Shown in pieces: positions 6,842 to 15,620 of a DNA stretch of 64,000 bases. Every line of letters starts with the position of its first letter. The stretch's first letter is position 1. Below the pieces are notes generated by a model. It ran no database searches. It was not told the origin of the DNA and was given only the letters and a program-made list of their open reading frames with translations. Both the position numbers and the translations under genes were made by a program. Source of the stretch: Desmonostoc vinosum HA7617-LM4. GTDB lineage: Bacteria > Cyanobacteriota > Cyanobacteriia > Cyanobacteriales > Nostocaceae. The DNA lies in the NCBI GenBank assembly GCA_019359515.1, contig JAHHHC010000004.1:237070-301069 (forward strand), given 5' to 3'.

Positions 6842-9748
6842 ATGAATCAATCTTCTCAATGGAGTTTAAAAGCTAAGGCAATAACTTGGGCGCTTGCTGT
6901 TAGCGTACTGCCTGTATTAGTGGTGGGAACAGCAACCTCATACTATGCTATTGAGTCAGTTAGCAAACAAATTCCTCAAGTTGGACAAGAGGATGCTAGA
7001 AGTTCACAAGAAACTGAACTTGCTATCCAAAGGCAACTATCGCTTTTATTCGTTGGAACGGGTGTAATTGCAATTTTATCAGGTGCGATCGCTACTTTTG
7101 TAGCCCATCGGGTTATTCGTCGAGTTCTCAACTCTGCGGAAATTTCTACTACTATTGTGAATACACTCAGCCTAGAACACGAGCTTCCCCAGACTATCAT
7201 TGCCAGCCCAGATGAATTAGCTGTACTAGAGACAAATATCAATTCCATCAAAGACCGGCTGTCGAGTTTGCTATGGGGAAAAGAAGCCGAAACCGAATAC
7301 TCACAACTATTGATGAAAGTTACTCGTTGGATACGAGAATCATTTAATGAACAAGATGTCTTCAAAACTACTGTTGAAGAGGTTCGCAAAGCTTTAGGAA
7401 TTGATCGCGTCACCATCTTTCGCTTTAATTCCAATTGGAATGGCACTTTTATTGAAGAATCGGTTGTGCCTGGGTTGGCGAAAATGTTGTGGGTGAAAGT
7501 CTTGAATCCCGGTTTTGAAGCCGGGTATATAGATAAATATCAAAACGGTTTTATTCGTGCGATCGATGATATTTACCAAGCCGATCTTACTGATTATCAA
7601 GTTGAATTATTAGAACAATTTACTGTCAAATCTAGTTTAGTTGCACCCATTATCAAAGGCGATCAGCTATTCGGTTTATTAGTTGCCCACCAATGTTCTA
7701 GACTCCGTTTCTGGCAGCAGTCAGAGATTGATTTATTCGCCCAAATAGTTTTGCAAGTGGGATTTGCTCTCCACTATGCCAAACTTCTAGAACAGGCCGA
7801 TACAAAAGCAGATAGAGCTGAAGTATTTATAGATATAACCCGTTGCATTCGTAAATCACTTAATGAAGAGGATGTCCTCAAAAACACTGTCAAAGAAGTT
7901 CGCAAAGCCATAAGTGCTGACCGAGTAATAGTCTATAGTTTTGACGCTAATTGGTACGGGACTGTAATCGCAGAATCAGTGATTCCAATTTACCCAAAAG
8001 TATTACGGGCCGAAATTAAAGACACATGCTTTGCTGAAGGCTATGTCGAAAAATACCAAGCTGGCCGCGTGCAAGCCGTAAATAATATTTATGAAGCGGG
8101 ATTGACCGATTGCCACATTAATCAACTCGAAACTTTTGCTGTCAAAGCCAATTTGGTAGCACCAATTCTCAAAGACGAGCAGTTATTTGGCTTATTAATT
8201 GCCCATCAGTGTGCCACCCCCCGCAATTGGGAACAACCTGAGATTGATTTATTTGCTCAGGTAGCCATGCAAGTAGGATTTGCTCTCGACCATGCCAGAC
8301 TCCTGCAACGCATCAATACCGAGAGTATCCGTAGTCAGATGCTTGTAGACATTACCCACGATATTCGCAAATCACTCAACGAAGAGGATGTCCTCAAAAC
8401 CACAGTTGATGAGGTTCGTAAAGTACTAAGCGCTGACCGAGTAATAGTCTATAGCTTTGATGCTAATTGGTACGGGACTGTAATTGCAGAATCAGTTGTG
8501 CCAATTTACCCAAAAGTGTTGCGTGCCGAAATCAGAGACCCATGCTTCGTTGAAGGCTATGTTGAGAAGTATCAAGCTGGTCGCGTGCAAGCTGTTAACA
8601 ACATATATGAAATTGGATTAACCGATTGCCACATTAATCAACTCGAAAACTATGCAGTCAAAGCCAATTTGGTAGCACCAATTCTCAAAGACGAGCAGTT
8701 ATTTGGCTTATTGATTGCCCATCAGTGTTCTGGCCCCCGTGAGTGGCAACAGCCTGAGATTGATTTATTTGCTCAGATAGCCATGCAAGTAGGATTTGCT
8801 CTCGACCATGCTAGACTCCTGCAACGCATCGATACCGAAGGTATACGAATTCAGCTACTTGCAGATATTACTTACGACATTCGCAAATCACTTAACGAAG
8901 ACGAAGTTCTCAAAACCACAGTCGAAGAAGTTCGTAAAGCAATCAGTACTGACAGAGTGATTATTTATAGCTTTGACGCTAATTGGTACGGGACTGTCAT
9001 TGCAGAATCAGTTGTGCCAATTTACCCAAAAGTGTTGCGTGCCGAAATTAGAGACCCATGCTTCGTTGAAGGCTATGTTGAGAAGTATCAAGCTGGTCGC
9101 GTGCAAGCTGTTAACAACATATATGAAACTGGATTAACCGATTGCCACATTAATCAACTCGAAACCTATGCAGTTAAAGCCAATTTGGTAGCACCAATTC
9201 TCAAAGACGACCAGTTATTTGGTTTATTAATTGCTCATCAGTGTTCTTCTTTCCGTGAGTGGCAACAGCCTGAGATTAATCTATTTGCTCAAATAGCTGT
9301 ACAAGTAGGATTTGCTTTGGATCATACTAGACTCCTAGACCAGGTTGACCAAGCATACCAAGCTGCTGAACTTGCCTCACGTAAACAACTGCAACAAAAA
9401 CAAGCACTCCAGCGTCAGGTATCAGAACTATTAAAAGATGGCGAAACAGTTTTCCAAAGCCTTTCTACAGAAACAATCAGCCGCACCGAGGCTGTAGAAG
9501 CTACTTACAATCAAATTTGTGAGTTAGCTGATTATGCTGTAAAAACCCTGGAATCTCAACAAATACAACTTCCAGGTCAACAACTAAGTCCAGCAATCCA
9601 AGATGGGTATGAGTCTATAAATCAAATTTTAGGTAGTATTTATGCGATTCGAGAAACAGTTATGGAAGCAACCGAGAAAGTTAAACACTTAGACGACCTT
9701 TCTCGAAAACTCTCTCAGATGGTGAGCGTGATTAATCATATTGATTAG
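6842..9748 (+). CDS. PixJ/PtxD-like receptor with three DXCF cyanobacteriochrome GAF domains, MCP output truncated
   Basis: The 968-residue protein has two membrane helices (about 12-32 and 68-90), a HAMP-like linker, four tandem GAF domains, and the beginning of an MCP signalling helix at about 840-968. Equivalent residues of the four GAFs lie exactly 172 residues apart. GAF2, 3 and 4 carry both cyanobacteriochrome markers: DXCF (D394-C396, D566-C568, D738-C740) and the bilin-binding Cys-His pair (C424-H425, C596-H597, C768-H769). GAF1 has NPGF and Asp-Tyr-Gln instead, so it should not bind a bilin. DXCF proteins usually attach phycoviolobilin or phycocyanobilin and sense blue to green light; PixJ-type proteins steer phototaxis. 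The MCP hairpin tip and CheW/CheA contact region are missing because the frame ends inside a 168-bp repeat element. No CheA/CheW genes are nearby. The light-sensing part looks intact, and signalling is doubtful. Confidence 0.85.
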   Translation: MNQSSQWSLKAKAITWALAVSVLPVLVVGTATSYYAIESVSKQIPQVGQEDARSSQETELAIQRQLSLLFVGTGVIAILSGAIATFVAHRVIRRVLNSAEISTTIVNTLSLEHELPQTIIASPDELAVLETNINSIKDRLSSLLWGKEAETEYSQLLMKVTRWIRESFNEQDVFKTTVEEVRKALGIDRVTIFRFNSNWNGTFIEESVVPGLAKMLWVKVLNPGFEAGYIDKYQNGFIRAIDDIYQADLTDYQVELLEQFTVKSSLVAPIIKGDQLFGLLVAHQCSRLRFWQQSEIDLFAQIVLQVGFALHYAKLLEQADTKADRAEVFIDITRCIRKSLNEEDVLKNTVKEVRKAISADRVIVYSFDANWYGTVIAESVIPIYPKVLRAEIKDTCFAEGYVEKYQAGRVQAVNNIYEAGLTDCHINQLETFAVKANLVAPILKDEQLFGLLIAHQCATPRNWEQPEIDLFAQVAMQVGFALDHARLLQRINTESIRSQMLVDITHDIRKSLNEEDVLKTTVDEVRKVLSADRVIVYSFDANWYGTVIAESVVPIYPKVLRAEIRDPCFVEGYVEKYQAGRVQAVNNIYEIGLTDCHINQLENYAVKANLVAPILKDEQLFGLLIAHQCSGPREWQQPEIDLFAQIAMQVGFALDHARLLQRIDTEGIRIQLLADITYDIRKSLNEDEVLKTTVEEVRKAISTDRVIIYSFDANWYGTVIAESVVPIYPKVLRAEIRDPCFVEGYVEKYQAGRVQAVNNIYETGLTDCHINQLETYAVKANLVAPILKDDQLFGLLIAHQCSSFREWQQPEINLFAQIAVQVGFALDHTRLLDQVDQAYQAAELASRKQLQQKQALQRQVSELLKDGETVFQSLSTETISRTEAVEATYNQICELADYAVKTLESQQIQLPGQQLSPAIQDGYESINQILGSIYAIRETVMEATEKVKHLDDLSRKLSQMVSVINHID

Positions 9749-9913
9749 ACTTCTTGCAAAAATACTTAAACGTCAGAGACTCAAGTCTCTGCCTAATAGC
9801 AAAAGTCCGTTGAAACGGACTAAAAATACTGTTATTAGTCGGTTGAAACCGACTTGAGTTATCAGCCAGAAAATTTATTTTCTGGCGAGTATCCAACTTT
9901 TGCAAGAGGTCTA
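9746..9913. mobile_element. 168-bp MITE-like element truncating the photoreceptor gene
   Basis: The element begins TTAGACTTCTTGCAAAAA and ends with the near reverse complement CTTTTGCAAGAGGTCTA, giving imperfect 16-17-base inverted termini that could be flanked by TA. Inside are several perfect small hairpins (GTCCGTTGAAACGGAC, AGTCGGTTGAAACCGACT, GAGACTCAAGTCTC, CAGAAAATTTATTTTCTG). Its first TAG is the stop codon of the receptor gene. The same left end recurs at 12095-12115 at the stop of another gene. Confidence 0.75.
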
Positions 9914-9936
9914 TTGACCAAATAATTCGTAAAACT

Positions 9937-10052
9937 TCCGACTTTGCTCAGTACAAGTTCGTAATGACGCGACGCTCCTGTGTCGCTACCGCTGACGCTC
10001 GTACCGACGCTCGATGACTCGCTAACGCTACCGCTGCGAAGCGCGTAATTTC
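9937..10052. repeat. Dispersed GACGCT/CGCTACCGCT-rich repeat
   Basis: This stretch starts ACTTTGCTCAGTACAAG and continues GACGCGACGCTCCTGTGTCG with many short GACGCT, CGCTAACGCT and CGCTACCGCT units, ending GCGAAGCGCGTAATT. Related copies occur at 25541-25693, 32411-32453 and 37557-37597, and its reverse complement truncates the toxin gene near 3322. The stretch from here to 10471 holds no gene that I can support. Confidence 0.7.
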
Positions 10053-10471
10053 TGGTTTCAAGCCCCTCTGTTACAAGGCAAGCGCAATTATGCACTACTG
10101 CGGTGACTTTGGGATAATGGCTTGCGTCGCAATGAGATAGTCAATTTAAATGTGCATGACTTTAACCTTTTTGTAATGGGAATCTATACCTTGCTTCACA
10201 ACTTTTCGTCTTTAAAGGCGTTAGCGTAGCGGGACGAAGTTCGGTTTTAGACCCGATTGTTTCGATGATAGAGATTTCCCGCTTAAGCGTTCCCTATTCC
10301 CTGTTCCCTTTTAAATAGATTACTGTCTAGCTAGTTGTTTGAGATGATTGAAAGTCTTGCTGTAGCTGAGTTACAACCCCAATTTATAAAAATTTTCTAT
10401 CAATGGGTTGACTGTAGGCATATAGTTAAATTGGAGAATTACGCGATAAATCCATCTCAACAGAAAAAGCT
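10053..10471. other. Gene-free stretch before the DUF4870 gene
   Basis: I find no convincing coding frame, RNA or transposon here. It contains a GGCGTTAGCGTAGCGGGACG fragment near 10218 that belongs to the dispersed GC-rich repeat vocabulary of this genome, and a short run of CCCTATTCCCTGTTCCC near 10288. Confidence 0.5.
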
Positions 10472-10939
10472 ATGAGAGAAAAACCCAAACAACAAATGCG
10501 GATATGGGCGATGTTGTGTCATCTCTCAGCATTGTTGGCGTGGATGTTGCTATTTTTTTTAGTGTTTCTCGGTATTCCTCTTTATTTACCTCTGAACCTT
10601 TTAGCACCGCTGGTAATTTGGCGATTTAAAAAATCACAGTATCCCTGGATTGATTTACAAGGCAAAGAATCTTTAAACTTTCAAATATCTTTAACATTTT
10701 ATACCTTAGTTGTCATATTCATCTCCTTGTTTCTAGTGTTAACTAGTTGTGGTATAGCAGTGACTGCTAATGGCACAGGAAATGAAATGAAGACAACTTT
10801 AGATAGTTTACTAATTATGTTTATGTTGTTAATTTTATTGGTAATGTTACTACAATCATTTTTAGTAACTTTTGCTGCTATTAAAGCTTACAGAGGCGAG
10901 CATTTTCGCTATCCTTTGACGATGCGACTTTTACGGTAA
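10472..10939 (+). CDS. DUF4870 membrane protein
   Basis: The 155-residue protein matches the DUF4870 pattern: an N-terminal motif MRIWAMLCHLSALLAW, a helix, the conserved segment APLVIWRFKKSQYPWIDLQG-KESLNFQIS, and two more hydrophobic helices, ending EHFRYPLTMRLLR. It should be an integral membrane protein with three or four helices. The biochemical role of the family is unknown. The ATG at 10472 places the first helix correctly. It lies 60 bases upstream of a co-directional oxidoreductase gene, but the two need not be functionally linked. Confidence 0.85.
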   Translation: MREKPKQQMRIWAMLCHLSALLAWMLLFFLVFLGIPLYLPLNLLAPLVIWRFKKSQYPWIDLQGKESLNFQISLTFYTLVVIFISLFLVLTSCGIAVTANGTGNEMKTTLDSLLIMFMLLILLVMLLQSFLVTFAAIKAYRGEHFRYPLTMRLLR

Positions 10940-10999
10940 AAAAGCTTTGATAAAGAATAATTATGGTAAGATGCGACGAGGCTTTCTAAGTAGTTGCTT

Positions 11000-12100
11000 A
11001 TGATTGGGGTTGCGATCGCCGGCACTGGATTTGGTCAAAAAGTTCACATTCCTGGATTTCAAGCACATCCACAGACTGAGGTGGTTGCTGTTTATCATCG
11101 GGATATCAACAAAGCCAAAGCTATAGCAGCATCCCATCATATTCCCCACGCCTGTGACACAATCGCAGAGATTGTTGCTTTACCAGAAGTACAAGCAGTT
11201 AGTATATCTACACCACCGTTTTTGCACTATGAAATGGCGAAAACTGTGCTACAAGCACACAAGCATTTGTTACTCGAAAAACCCGTTACCTTAAACGTAG
11301 TCCAAGCCAAAGAATTGTATGAATTAGCAAAAAACAAAGGCGTAATCGCAACCGTAGACTTTGAATTTCGCTTCATCCCAGGATGGCAGTTCTTGTCTGA
11401 ACTGTTATCACAAGGTTATATAGGTGATTTACGCTTAATTAAAATTGACTGGTTAGGTTCCTCTCGTGCTGATACCTCCCGTCCTTGGAATTGGTATTCC
11501 TCCAAAGAAAAAGGGGGTGGTGCATTGGGGTCTTTAGGTTCCCACACCTTCGATTATATTCACTGGCTATTTGGGCCAGTACGCAGATTAAGCGCCCATT
11601 TAAATACCGCCATTCCTACAAGAATTGACCCCAGTAGCGGCGAAATCAAGCCAGTAGAAACAGATGATAACTGTCTACTATCACTAGAATTAGCCAATGG
11701 AACACCTTGCCAAGTTGCTATCAGCGCAGTTGTTCATGCATCAAGGACACATTGGATAGAAGTGTATGGCGATCGCGCTACATTAGTCTTAGGCAGTGAA
11801 AACCAGAAAGATTACATACATGGCTTTCGCCTTTGGGGTTCCCAGCCAGGTAAACCTCTGACAGAAATAGAAATACCCAACCGATTAATCTTCCCCAAAA
11901 ACCACGCTGACGGACGTATCTCTGCATTTATTCGCGTCATCGACCAATGGGTACAAGGAATCAAACGCCAGCAGCAAACCATACCATCCTTGCGAGAAGG
12001 GGTTTACTCTCAATTACTCATGGACTTATCCCATCAATCTCACACCACAGCAACTTGGGTAGATGTCCCAAGTTTAGAAGCTTTTTTAGATAAAGATTAG
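11000..12100 (+). CDS. Gfo/Idh/MocA family NAD(P)-dependent oxidoreductase
   Basis: The protein of about 366 residues begins MIGVAIAGTGFGQKVHIPGF with the GxGxxG dinucleotide-binding loop of a Rossmann fold, has the family motif LLLEKPVTLNVVQAKEL (EKP) near residue 90-105, and a C-terminal alpha/beta domain with GGGALGSLGSHTFDYIHWLFG. Such enzymes oxidise or reduce sugars, inositols or related polyols; the substrate cannot be read from sequence. The ATG at 11000 is preferred to the TTG at 10994. The stop codon lies in the left-end motif of the TTAGACTTCTTGCAAAAA repeat, so the natural C-terminus may have been altered slightly. Confidence 0.9.
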   Translation: MIGVAIAGTGFGQKVHIPGFQAHPQTEVVAVYHRDINKAKAIAASHHIPHACDTIAEIVALPEVQAVSISTPPFLHYEMAKTVLQAHKHLLLEKPVTLNVVQAKELYELAKNKGVIATVDFEFRFIPGWQFLSELLSQGYIGDLRLIKIDWLGSSRADTSRPWNWYSSKEKGGGALGSLGSHTFDYIHWLFGPVRRLSAHLNTAIPTRIDPSSGEIKPVETDDNCLLSLELANGTPCQVAISAVVHASRTHWIEVYGDRATLVLGSENQKDYIHGFRLWGSQPGKPLTEIEIPNRLIFPKNHADGRISAFIRVIDQWVQGIKRQQQTIPSLREGVYSQLLMDLSHQSHTTATWVDVPSLEAFLDKD

Positions 12101-12242
12101 ACTTCTTGCAAAAATCGTTCTTTTTGCGTTCTTCTTGGCGCGGCAGTCGCTCATGAGGGAAACCACGCCATTTGCTTCAACTCTCTCGACCAGAGCAACG
12201 CAGTGGCTCCCCAAGACCGCGCTGCCTTGCCTTTGCGTGTTA
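12095..12242. repeat. Repeat block with left end of the 168-bp element and a second GC-rich unit
   Basis: GATTAGACTTCTTGCAAAAA at 12095-12114 matches the left terminus of the 9746-9913 element and supplies the stop of the oxidoreductase gene. It is followed by a unit with CGGCAGTCGCTCATGAGG and GCAACGCAGTGGCTCCCCAA that also occurs near 32512-32590 and, partly, near 48795-48850. The matching right terminus was not found, so this is a partial or recombined copy. Confidence 0.65.
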
Positions 12243-12345
12243 TAAGCTAAAAAACATCTAAATTACATAATCAAATTAAATAAAACTCTTGTGGGGTGGG
12301 CATCTTGCCCGCCCTAATTATGCAAGTTATATATGGAACAGCTTA
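12243..12345. mobile_element. 103-bp MITE-like composite element with REP hairpin, copy 2
   Basis: Same 103-base unit as at 6477 and 25830, from TAAGCT to AGCTTA, with the REP hairpin at about 12289-12314. It is directly followed by another dispersed repeat (12346-12490). Short frames crossing it are not credible genes. Confidence 0.8.
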
Positions 12346-12490
12346 TCATGTCTGGCTAATCACTTATCATAAAAATTTCTCCCTTGTCCCCCTTCGGGTG
12401 ACGCTCGCAAGCTCGCTAACGCAGTCGCCTGCGGAGGGAAACCCTCCTTTACTCGCTGTCTCACCGCGTCTCCCTATCTCCGCGTCATCA
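12346..12490. repeat. Long dispersed repeat, inverted copy at 53597-53775
   Basis: From TCATGTCTGGCTAATCACTT to CTCACCGCGTCTCCCTATCT and CTCCGCGTC this sequence is repeated, as its reverse complement, at 53597-53775, where an extra block of about 35 bases is present in the middle. It lies between the 103-bp element and the devB-like gene. Nothing else is seen up to 12637. Confidence 0.75.
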
Positions 12491-12637
12491 ACGTTTCGTA
12501 AATTAAATAGACAGGCAAAAATACATCGTTTATTTATGGGAACTTCACAGATATTGCTAGAGTCTACAGCCAGGTATGTTTGTAAATTAATGTAAAAATC
12601 AAAACATCTGCCAAAAGCCATATAGCCCCAAATAGCT

Positions 12638-13819
12638 ATGGTTCAGTCTCTGCAAAGTTTATCTGCTGTGCTTCGGCAATGTGCGACTTACACAGCCATT
12701 TTCGCCTTGTGTACTGCCTGCGGTTCTATGCAGGCTCAGAGTAATGTCCGTGATTCTCCTGTGTCCACTCAAATAGCTACTTCTACTCAAGTAGTGGCTT
12801 TAGGGAAGTTAGTACCAGAGGGAGACGTGATTAAGATATCGGTAGTGAATGCTCAAGATAGCCGTGTTAACCAAATTTTGGTGAAAGAGGGCGACTTTGT
12901 GAAGACAAATCAAGTAATTGCCGTTCTCCAAGGACAGAATCGAGCTGAACAGCAATTGAGGGATGCTCAGGCAAATGTAGCAATTAAGCGATCGCAATTG
13001 TTGAAAATTCAGCAAGGAGATGCCAAACAAGGAGAAATTGCCGCCCAGCGTGCAGCAATCACTGAGTTGGAGGCACGATTCCGCACAGAAACCAAACAGC
13101 GACAAGCAACAATTGCCCAAGCCGCAGCCACCATTCGCAATGCAGAGTTAAAATACCAACGCTATGTTACCCTAGCCCAAGAAGGGGCAGTTAAGCGTTC
13201 TGAGCTAGACGATGCCCAAGAAGAATTTGACAGGGCGAAAGCCATACTCTCGCAAAATCAAGCCGAATTAGAAAATACTACATCCACTATCCAGGCACAA
13301 CTTGCTAAAGAAAAAGCAAACCTCAAGCGATTACAGGAAGTGCGGCCAGTTGATGTGCAAATTGCTAAAGCCGAACTAGAACAAGCACAAATCCAGGTAG
13401 AACAGAACAAAGCAGTATTAGAAGATACACAAGTAAGAGTACCCATCGCCGGGCAAATTTTGCGAATCAACACTCGTGTTGGTGAACAGGTGAATACCCA
13501 AGAGGGAATTGCCGAACTCGGACAAACAAAACAGATGTACGCGATCGCTGAAGTCTACGAAACTGATATCGTCAAAGTCCGCCGAGGACAGCAAACAACA
13601 ATTAACAGCGAGTATGGCGGCTTCAGTGGCGAGATTCATGGCAAAGTCGCTCAAATAGGTTTACAAATTGGCAAAACCCGCCTCAATCAAGACCAAAATA
13701 ACCCAACCACCGATGTCAATGCCCGTGTAGTAGAAGTAAAAATCCGCATCGATCCCAAAGATAGCCCAAAAGTAGCCACCTTAACTGGTATGCAAGTGCG
13801 AGTCAAAATAGATATTTGA
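12638..13819 (+). CDS. devB: DevB-like membrane fusion protein of an ABC exporter
   Basis: The 393-residue protein has a hydrophobic export segment at about 12-32 (FALCTACGS, Cys-rich but not a clean lipobox), a lipoyl-like half (GKLVPEGDVIKISVVNAQDSR), a long helical hairpin at about 95-255, and the second lipoyl and barrel part (DTQVRVPIAGQILRINTRVG). This is the DevB class of HlyD proteins that work with DevC and DevA to export glycolipids or other envelope material through a TolC-like channel in heterocystous cyanobacteria. The partner devC and devA genes lie downstream but are separated by a restriction-modification module. The symbol denotes the family; several paralogous clusters exist in such genomes and the substrate of this one is unknown. 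Confidence 0.82.
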   Translation: MVQSLQSLSAVLRQCATYTAIFALCTACGSMQAQSNVRDSPVSTQIATSTQVVALGKLVPEGDVIKISVVNAQDSRVNQILVKEGDFVKTNQVIAVLQGQNRAEQQLRDAQANVAIKRSQLLKIQQGDAKQGEIAAQRAAITELEARFRTETKQRQATIAQAAATIRNAELKYQRYVTLAQEGAVKRSELDDAQEEFDRAKAILSQNQAELENTTSTIQAQLAKEKANLKRLQEVRPVDVQIAKAELEQAQIQVEQNKAVLEDTQVRVPIAGQILRINTRVGEQVNTQEGIAELGQTKQMYAIAEVYETDIVKVRRGQQTTINSEYGGFSGEIHGKVAQIGLQIGKTRLNQDQNNPTTDVNARVVEVKIRIDPKDSPKVATLTGMQVRVKIDI

Positions 13820-13938
13820 GGAGATGAAGGGAATTATTAAAGAATGCAAAATGTTTCGTACCCTGCGGGATCTTGCTACAAAATTTAAGGTTTCTATTTG
13901 CATATCGACACTGCTTTTCTCCTACTTGACTTTCGGCT

Positions 13939-14457
13939 ATGACAAAATTGAGTATACAAGAGGCATATGATTTTTATAAAAAATACATTTACAACCAAGA
14001 ACTTATTAGTTTATTGAGAGAATATAATATACGAATTCCTGGAAGCATTTCGCCACAGCTTTGGGAGTTGTTCGGTGCTATCTTAACTGGAGATAGAGGT
14101 ACTGGCAGCTATGGAGCTGACCTTAACAATTATGAGATAAAATCTAGTCTTGATACTAATTCATTTGAGTATCAGTATCATCTTAAAACAGGTCAGGGCA
14201 AGCTTTTAAAAGACATGATTGTAGATCATGTGTTTGTATCCTACAGTCGAGATTATAGAAATATTACAGTTCGCCAACTTCCTGGAGATTTTCTTTTAGA
14301 AATTTTCCAAAGTTGGTTGCCCGGTTTAGAGGAACGCTACAGCAATCAAGAATCTAATCGTCGATACCGCAAAAGTATCAGCTACAGTACAGTAAAAACA
14401 CATGGTCAAGTGGTTATGAATATTCAAGATGGAATATTAATATTTCCGCAAGATTAG
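13939..14457 (+). CDS. Putative type II restriction endonuclease (PD-(D/E)xK type)
   Basis: The 172-residue protein has a likely PD-(D/E)xK core: E43 in LWELFGAIL, D61 in GSYGADLNNY, and E66-I-K68 in YEIKSS. The close D/ExK spacing resembles MutH-like enzymes more than the usual 10-20-residue gap; that comparison is mine. It ends exactly where the convergent cytosine methyltransferase ends (14457/14458), the classical tail-to-tail R-M layout, which is the strongest evidence for its role. The recognition site is unknown; the enzyme should cut the sequence protected by the methylase. AT-rich codon use and position inside an exporter cluster point to acquisition by transfer. Confidence 0.75.
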   Translation: MTKLSIQEAYDFYKKYIYNQELISLLREYNIRIPGSISPQLWELFGAILTGDRGTGSYGADLNNYEIKSSLDTNSFEYQYHLKTGQGKLLKDMIVDHVFVSYSRDYRNITVRQLPGDFLLEIFQSWLPGLEERYSNQESNRRYRKSISYSTVKTHGQVVMNIQDGILIFPQD

Positions 14458-15615
14458 TTAGGCAGTAGGTAGGGAAGCTTTCAACGTGCTATTTAATTCA
14501 TCAAAAAGTGGATTAAGATAATTTTTAACAATCCATTCAATCACGGGAACGCAAACAGCATCACCAAAGCCAAAAAGTATATTGTTAAATGAAACATTCT
14601 GAGGGATTAAGTACTCTGGTGCCCCCATAAGACACGCACTTTCACGAGCGTTAATTAACCTAGCATCAAAACACCTTTTACCAGATCTGACAATAATTTG
14701 ACGTGCGCTTCCGCCTTTAGGAGTTCGTAAACATCCTGCGATTCCATCAATTCTTAATTCGGCCGTTGATTGTTTAGTGCAATCACGTATCCTTGTACGC
14801 CGAAAGACAGTTCCATATGACCAATACTCATTTTGCATCATTAAACGAATTTGGGCTTTATGACGCTCGAACATTTGATTGAATAAATACTCTGTTCGTT
14901 CTTTCGTCCACCATTTCTCAGTTTGATCAACAATATCAGCTAAACATATTGTTCTTTGAGGCAAGTCTGGTAAATTACGAAGGTTCCATCTAATTGTTGG
15001 ATTAGCAGCAATAAAATCTTTAACTTTTTGTGGTCTTGCACAGGTCTGCTGACTCATTATATGTTCTATGTCATTGGAAGTGTGTGATAAACCAAACAGA
15101 TTACCTACTATAAATAGACGTACCCTGCTTTGCGGAACAAAGTGAGCAGCATCAATAACTAAAATATCGACTGCATAACCAAGATTATTTAAAGCTTTTA
15201 AAGCAATAATTAGATCTTTTCTGTACCCGGAAGTTAGAAAACCTTCTACATTCTCAATAAGAATTAAAGGAGGTTTATTCATTGAATGAATTTCACCTAT
15301 TTCACTAATAAGTCGAATAAATTCCCAGAAAGTAGATGATTCTCCAGAATGCAATCCACTCCTAGATCCTGCAACGGAGATGTTAGTACATGGAAAAGAT
15401 GCATGAGCTAAAGTTATTTGAGGAACTTTAGCTCCTGTTATTTCTTTAATATTTTTACAGTGATAATGCTCTCCTCCAAAATTTCCTTGATACATTAAGC
15501 ATTTTTCTTCATTATGATCAAGAGCATACTTGACCTGCCATCCTTGCTTTAAAAGACCCATTGTGACAAGACCAATTCCTGCAAAAAAGTCTGCTGCTGT
15601 TTTTTCAAGCTTCAT
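14458..15615 (-). CDS. DNA (cytosine-5)-methyltransferase of a type II R-M system
   Basis: The 385-residue protein carries the C5-methylase motifs in order: motif I DFFAGIGL at residues 9-16, motif IV with the catalytic cysteine in SFPCTNIS (C76), motif VI ENVEGF near 120, motif VIII QSRVRLFIVG near 165, a variable target-recognition region at about 175-310, and a motif IX/X segment with the terms LRTPKGGSARQ and FGDAVCVPVIEWI. It methylates cytosine in the site recognised by the neighbouring endonuclease. It is downstream of, and co-directional with, a small HTH regulator (5-base gap), so the regulator and methylase form one operon. The specificity cannot be deduced from sequence alone. Confidence 0.92.
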   Translation of the reverse strand: MKLEKTAADFFAGIGLVTMGLLKQGWQVKYALDHNEEKCLMYQGNFGGEHYHCKNIKEITGAKVPQITLAHASFPCTNISVAGSRSGLHSGESSTFWEFIRLISEIGEIHSMNKPPLILIENVEGFLTSGYRKDLIIALKALNNLGYAVDILVIDAAHFVPQSRVRLFIVGNLFGLSHTSNDIEHIMSQQTCARPQKVKDFIAANPTIRWNLRNLPDLPQRTICLADIVDQTEKWWTKERTEYLFNQMFERHKAQIRLMMQNEYWSYGTVFRRTRIRDCTKQSTAELRIDGIAGCLRTPKGGSARQIIVRSGKRCFDARLINARESACLMGAPEYLIPQNVSFNNILFGFGDAVCVPVIEWIVKNYLNPLFDELNSTLKASLPTA

Positions 15616-15620
15616 TTGCT

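Noticed and set aside
6842..9748. Phytochrome or adenylate-cyclase type receptor
   Set aside because: No PAS-PHY domains and no cyclase or kinase domain; DXCF GAFs plus the start of an MCP helix fit the PixJ/PtxD class better.
12296..12595. 99-codon frame downstream of the oxidoreductase
   Set aside because: Built from the 103-bp element and the 12346 repeat; the reverse strand of the same repeat is equally open.
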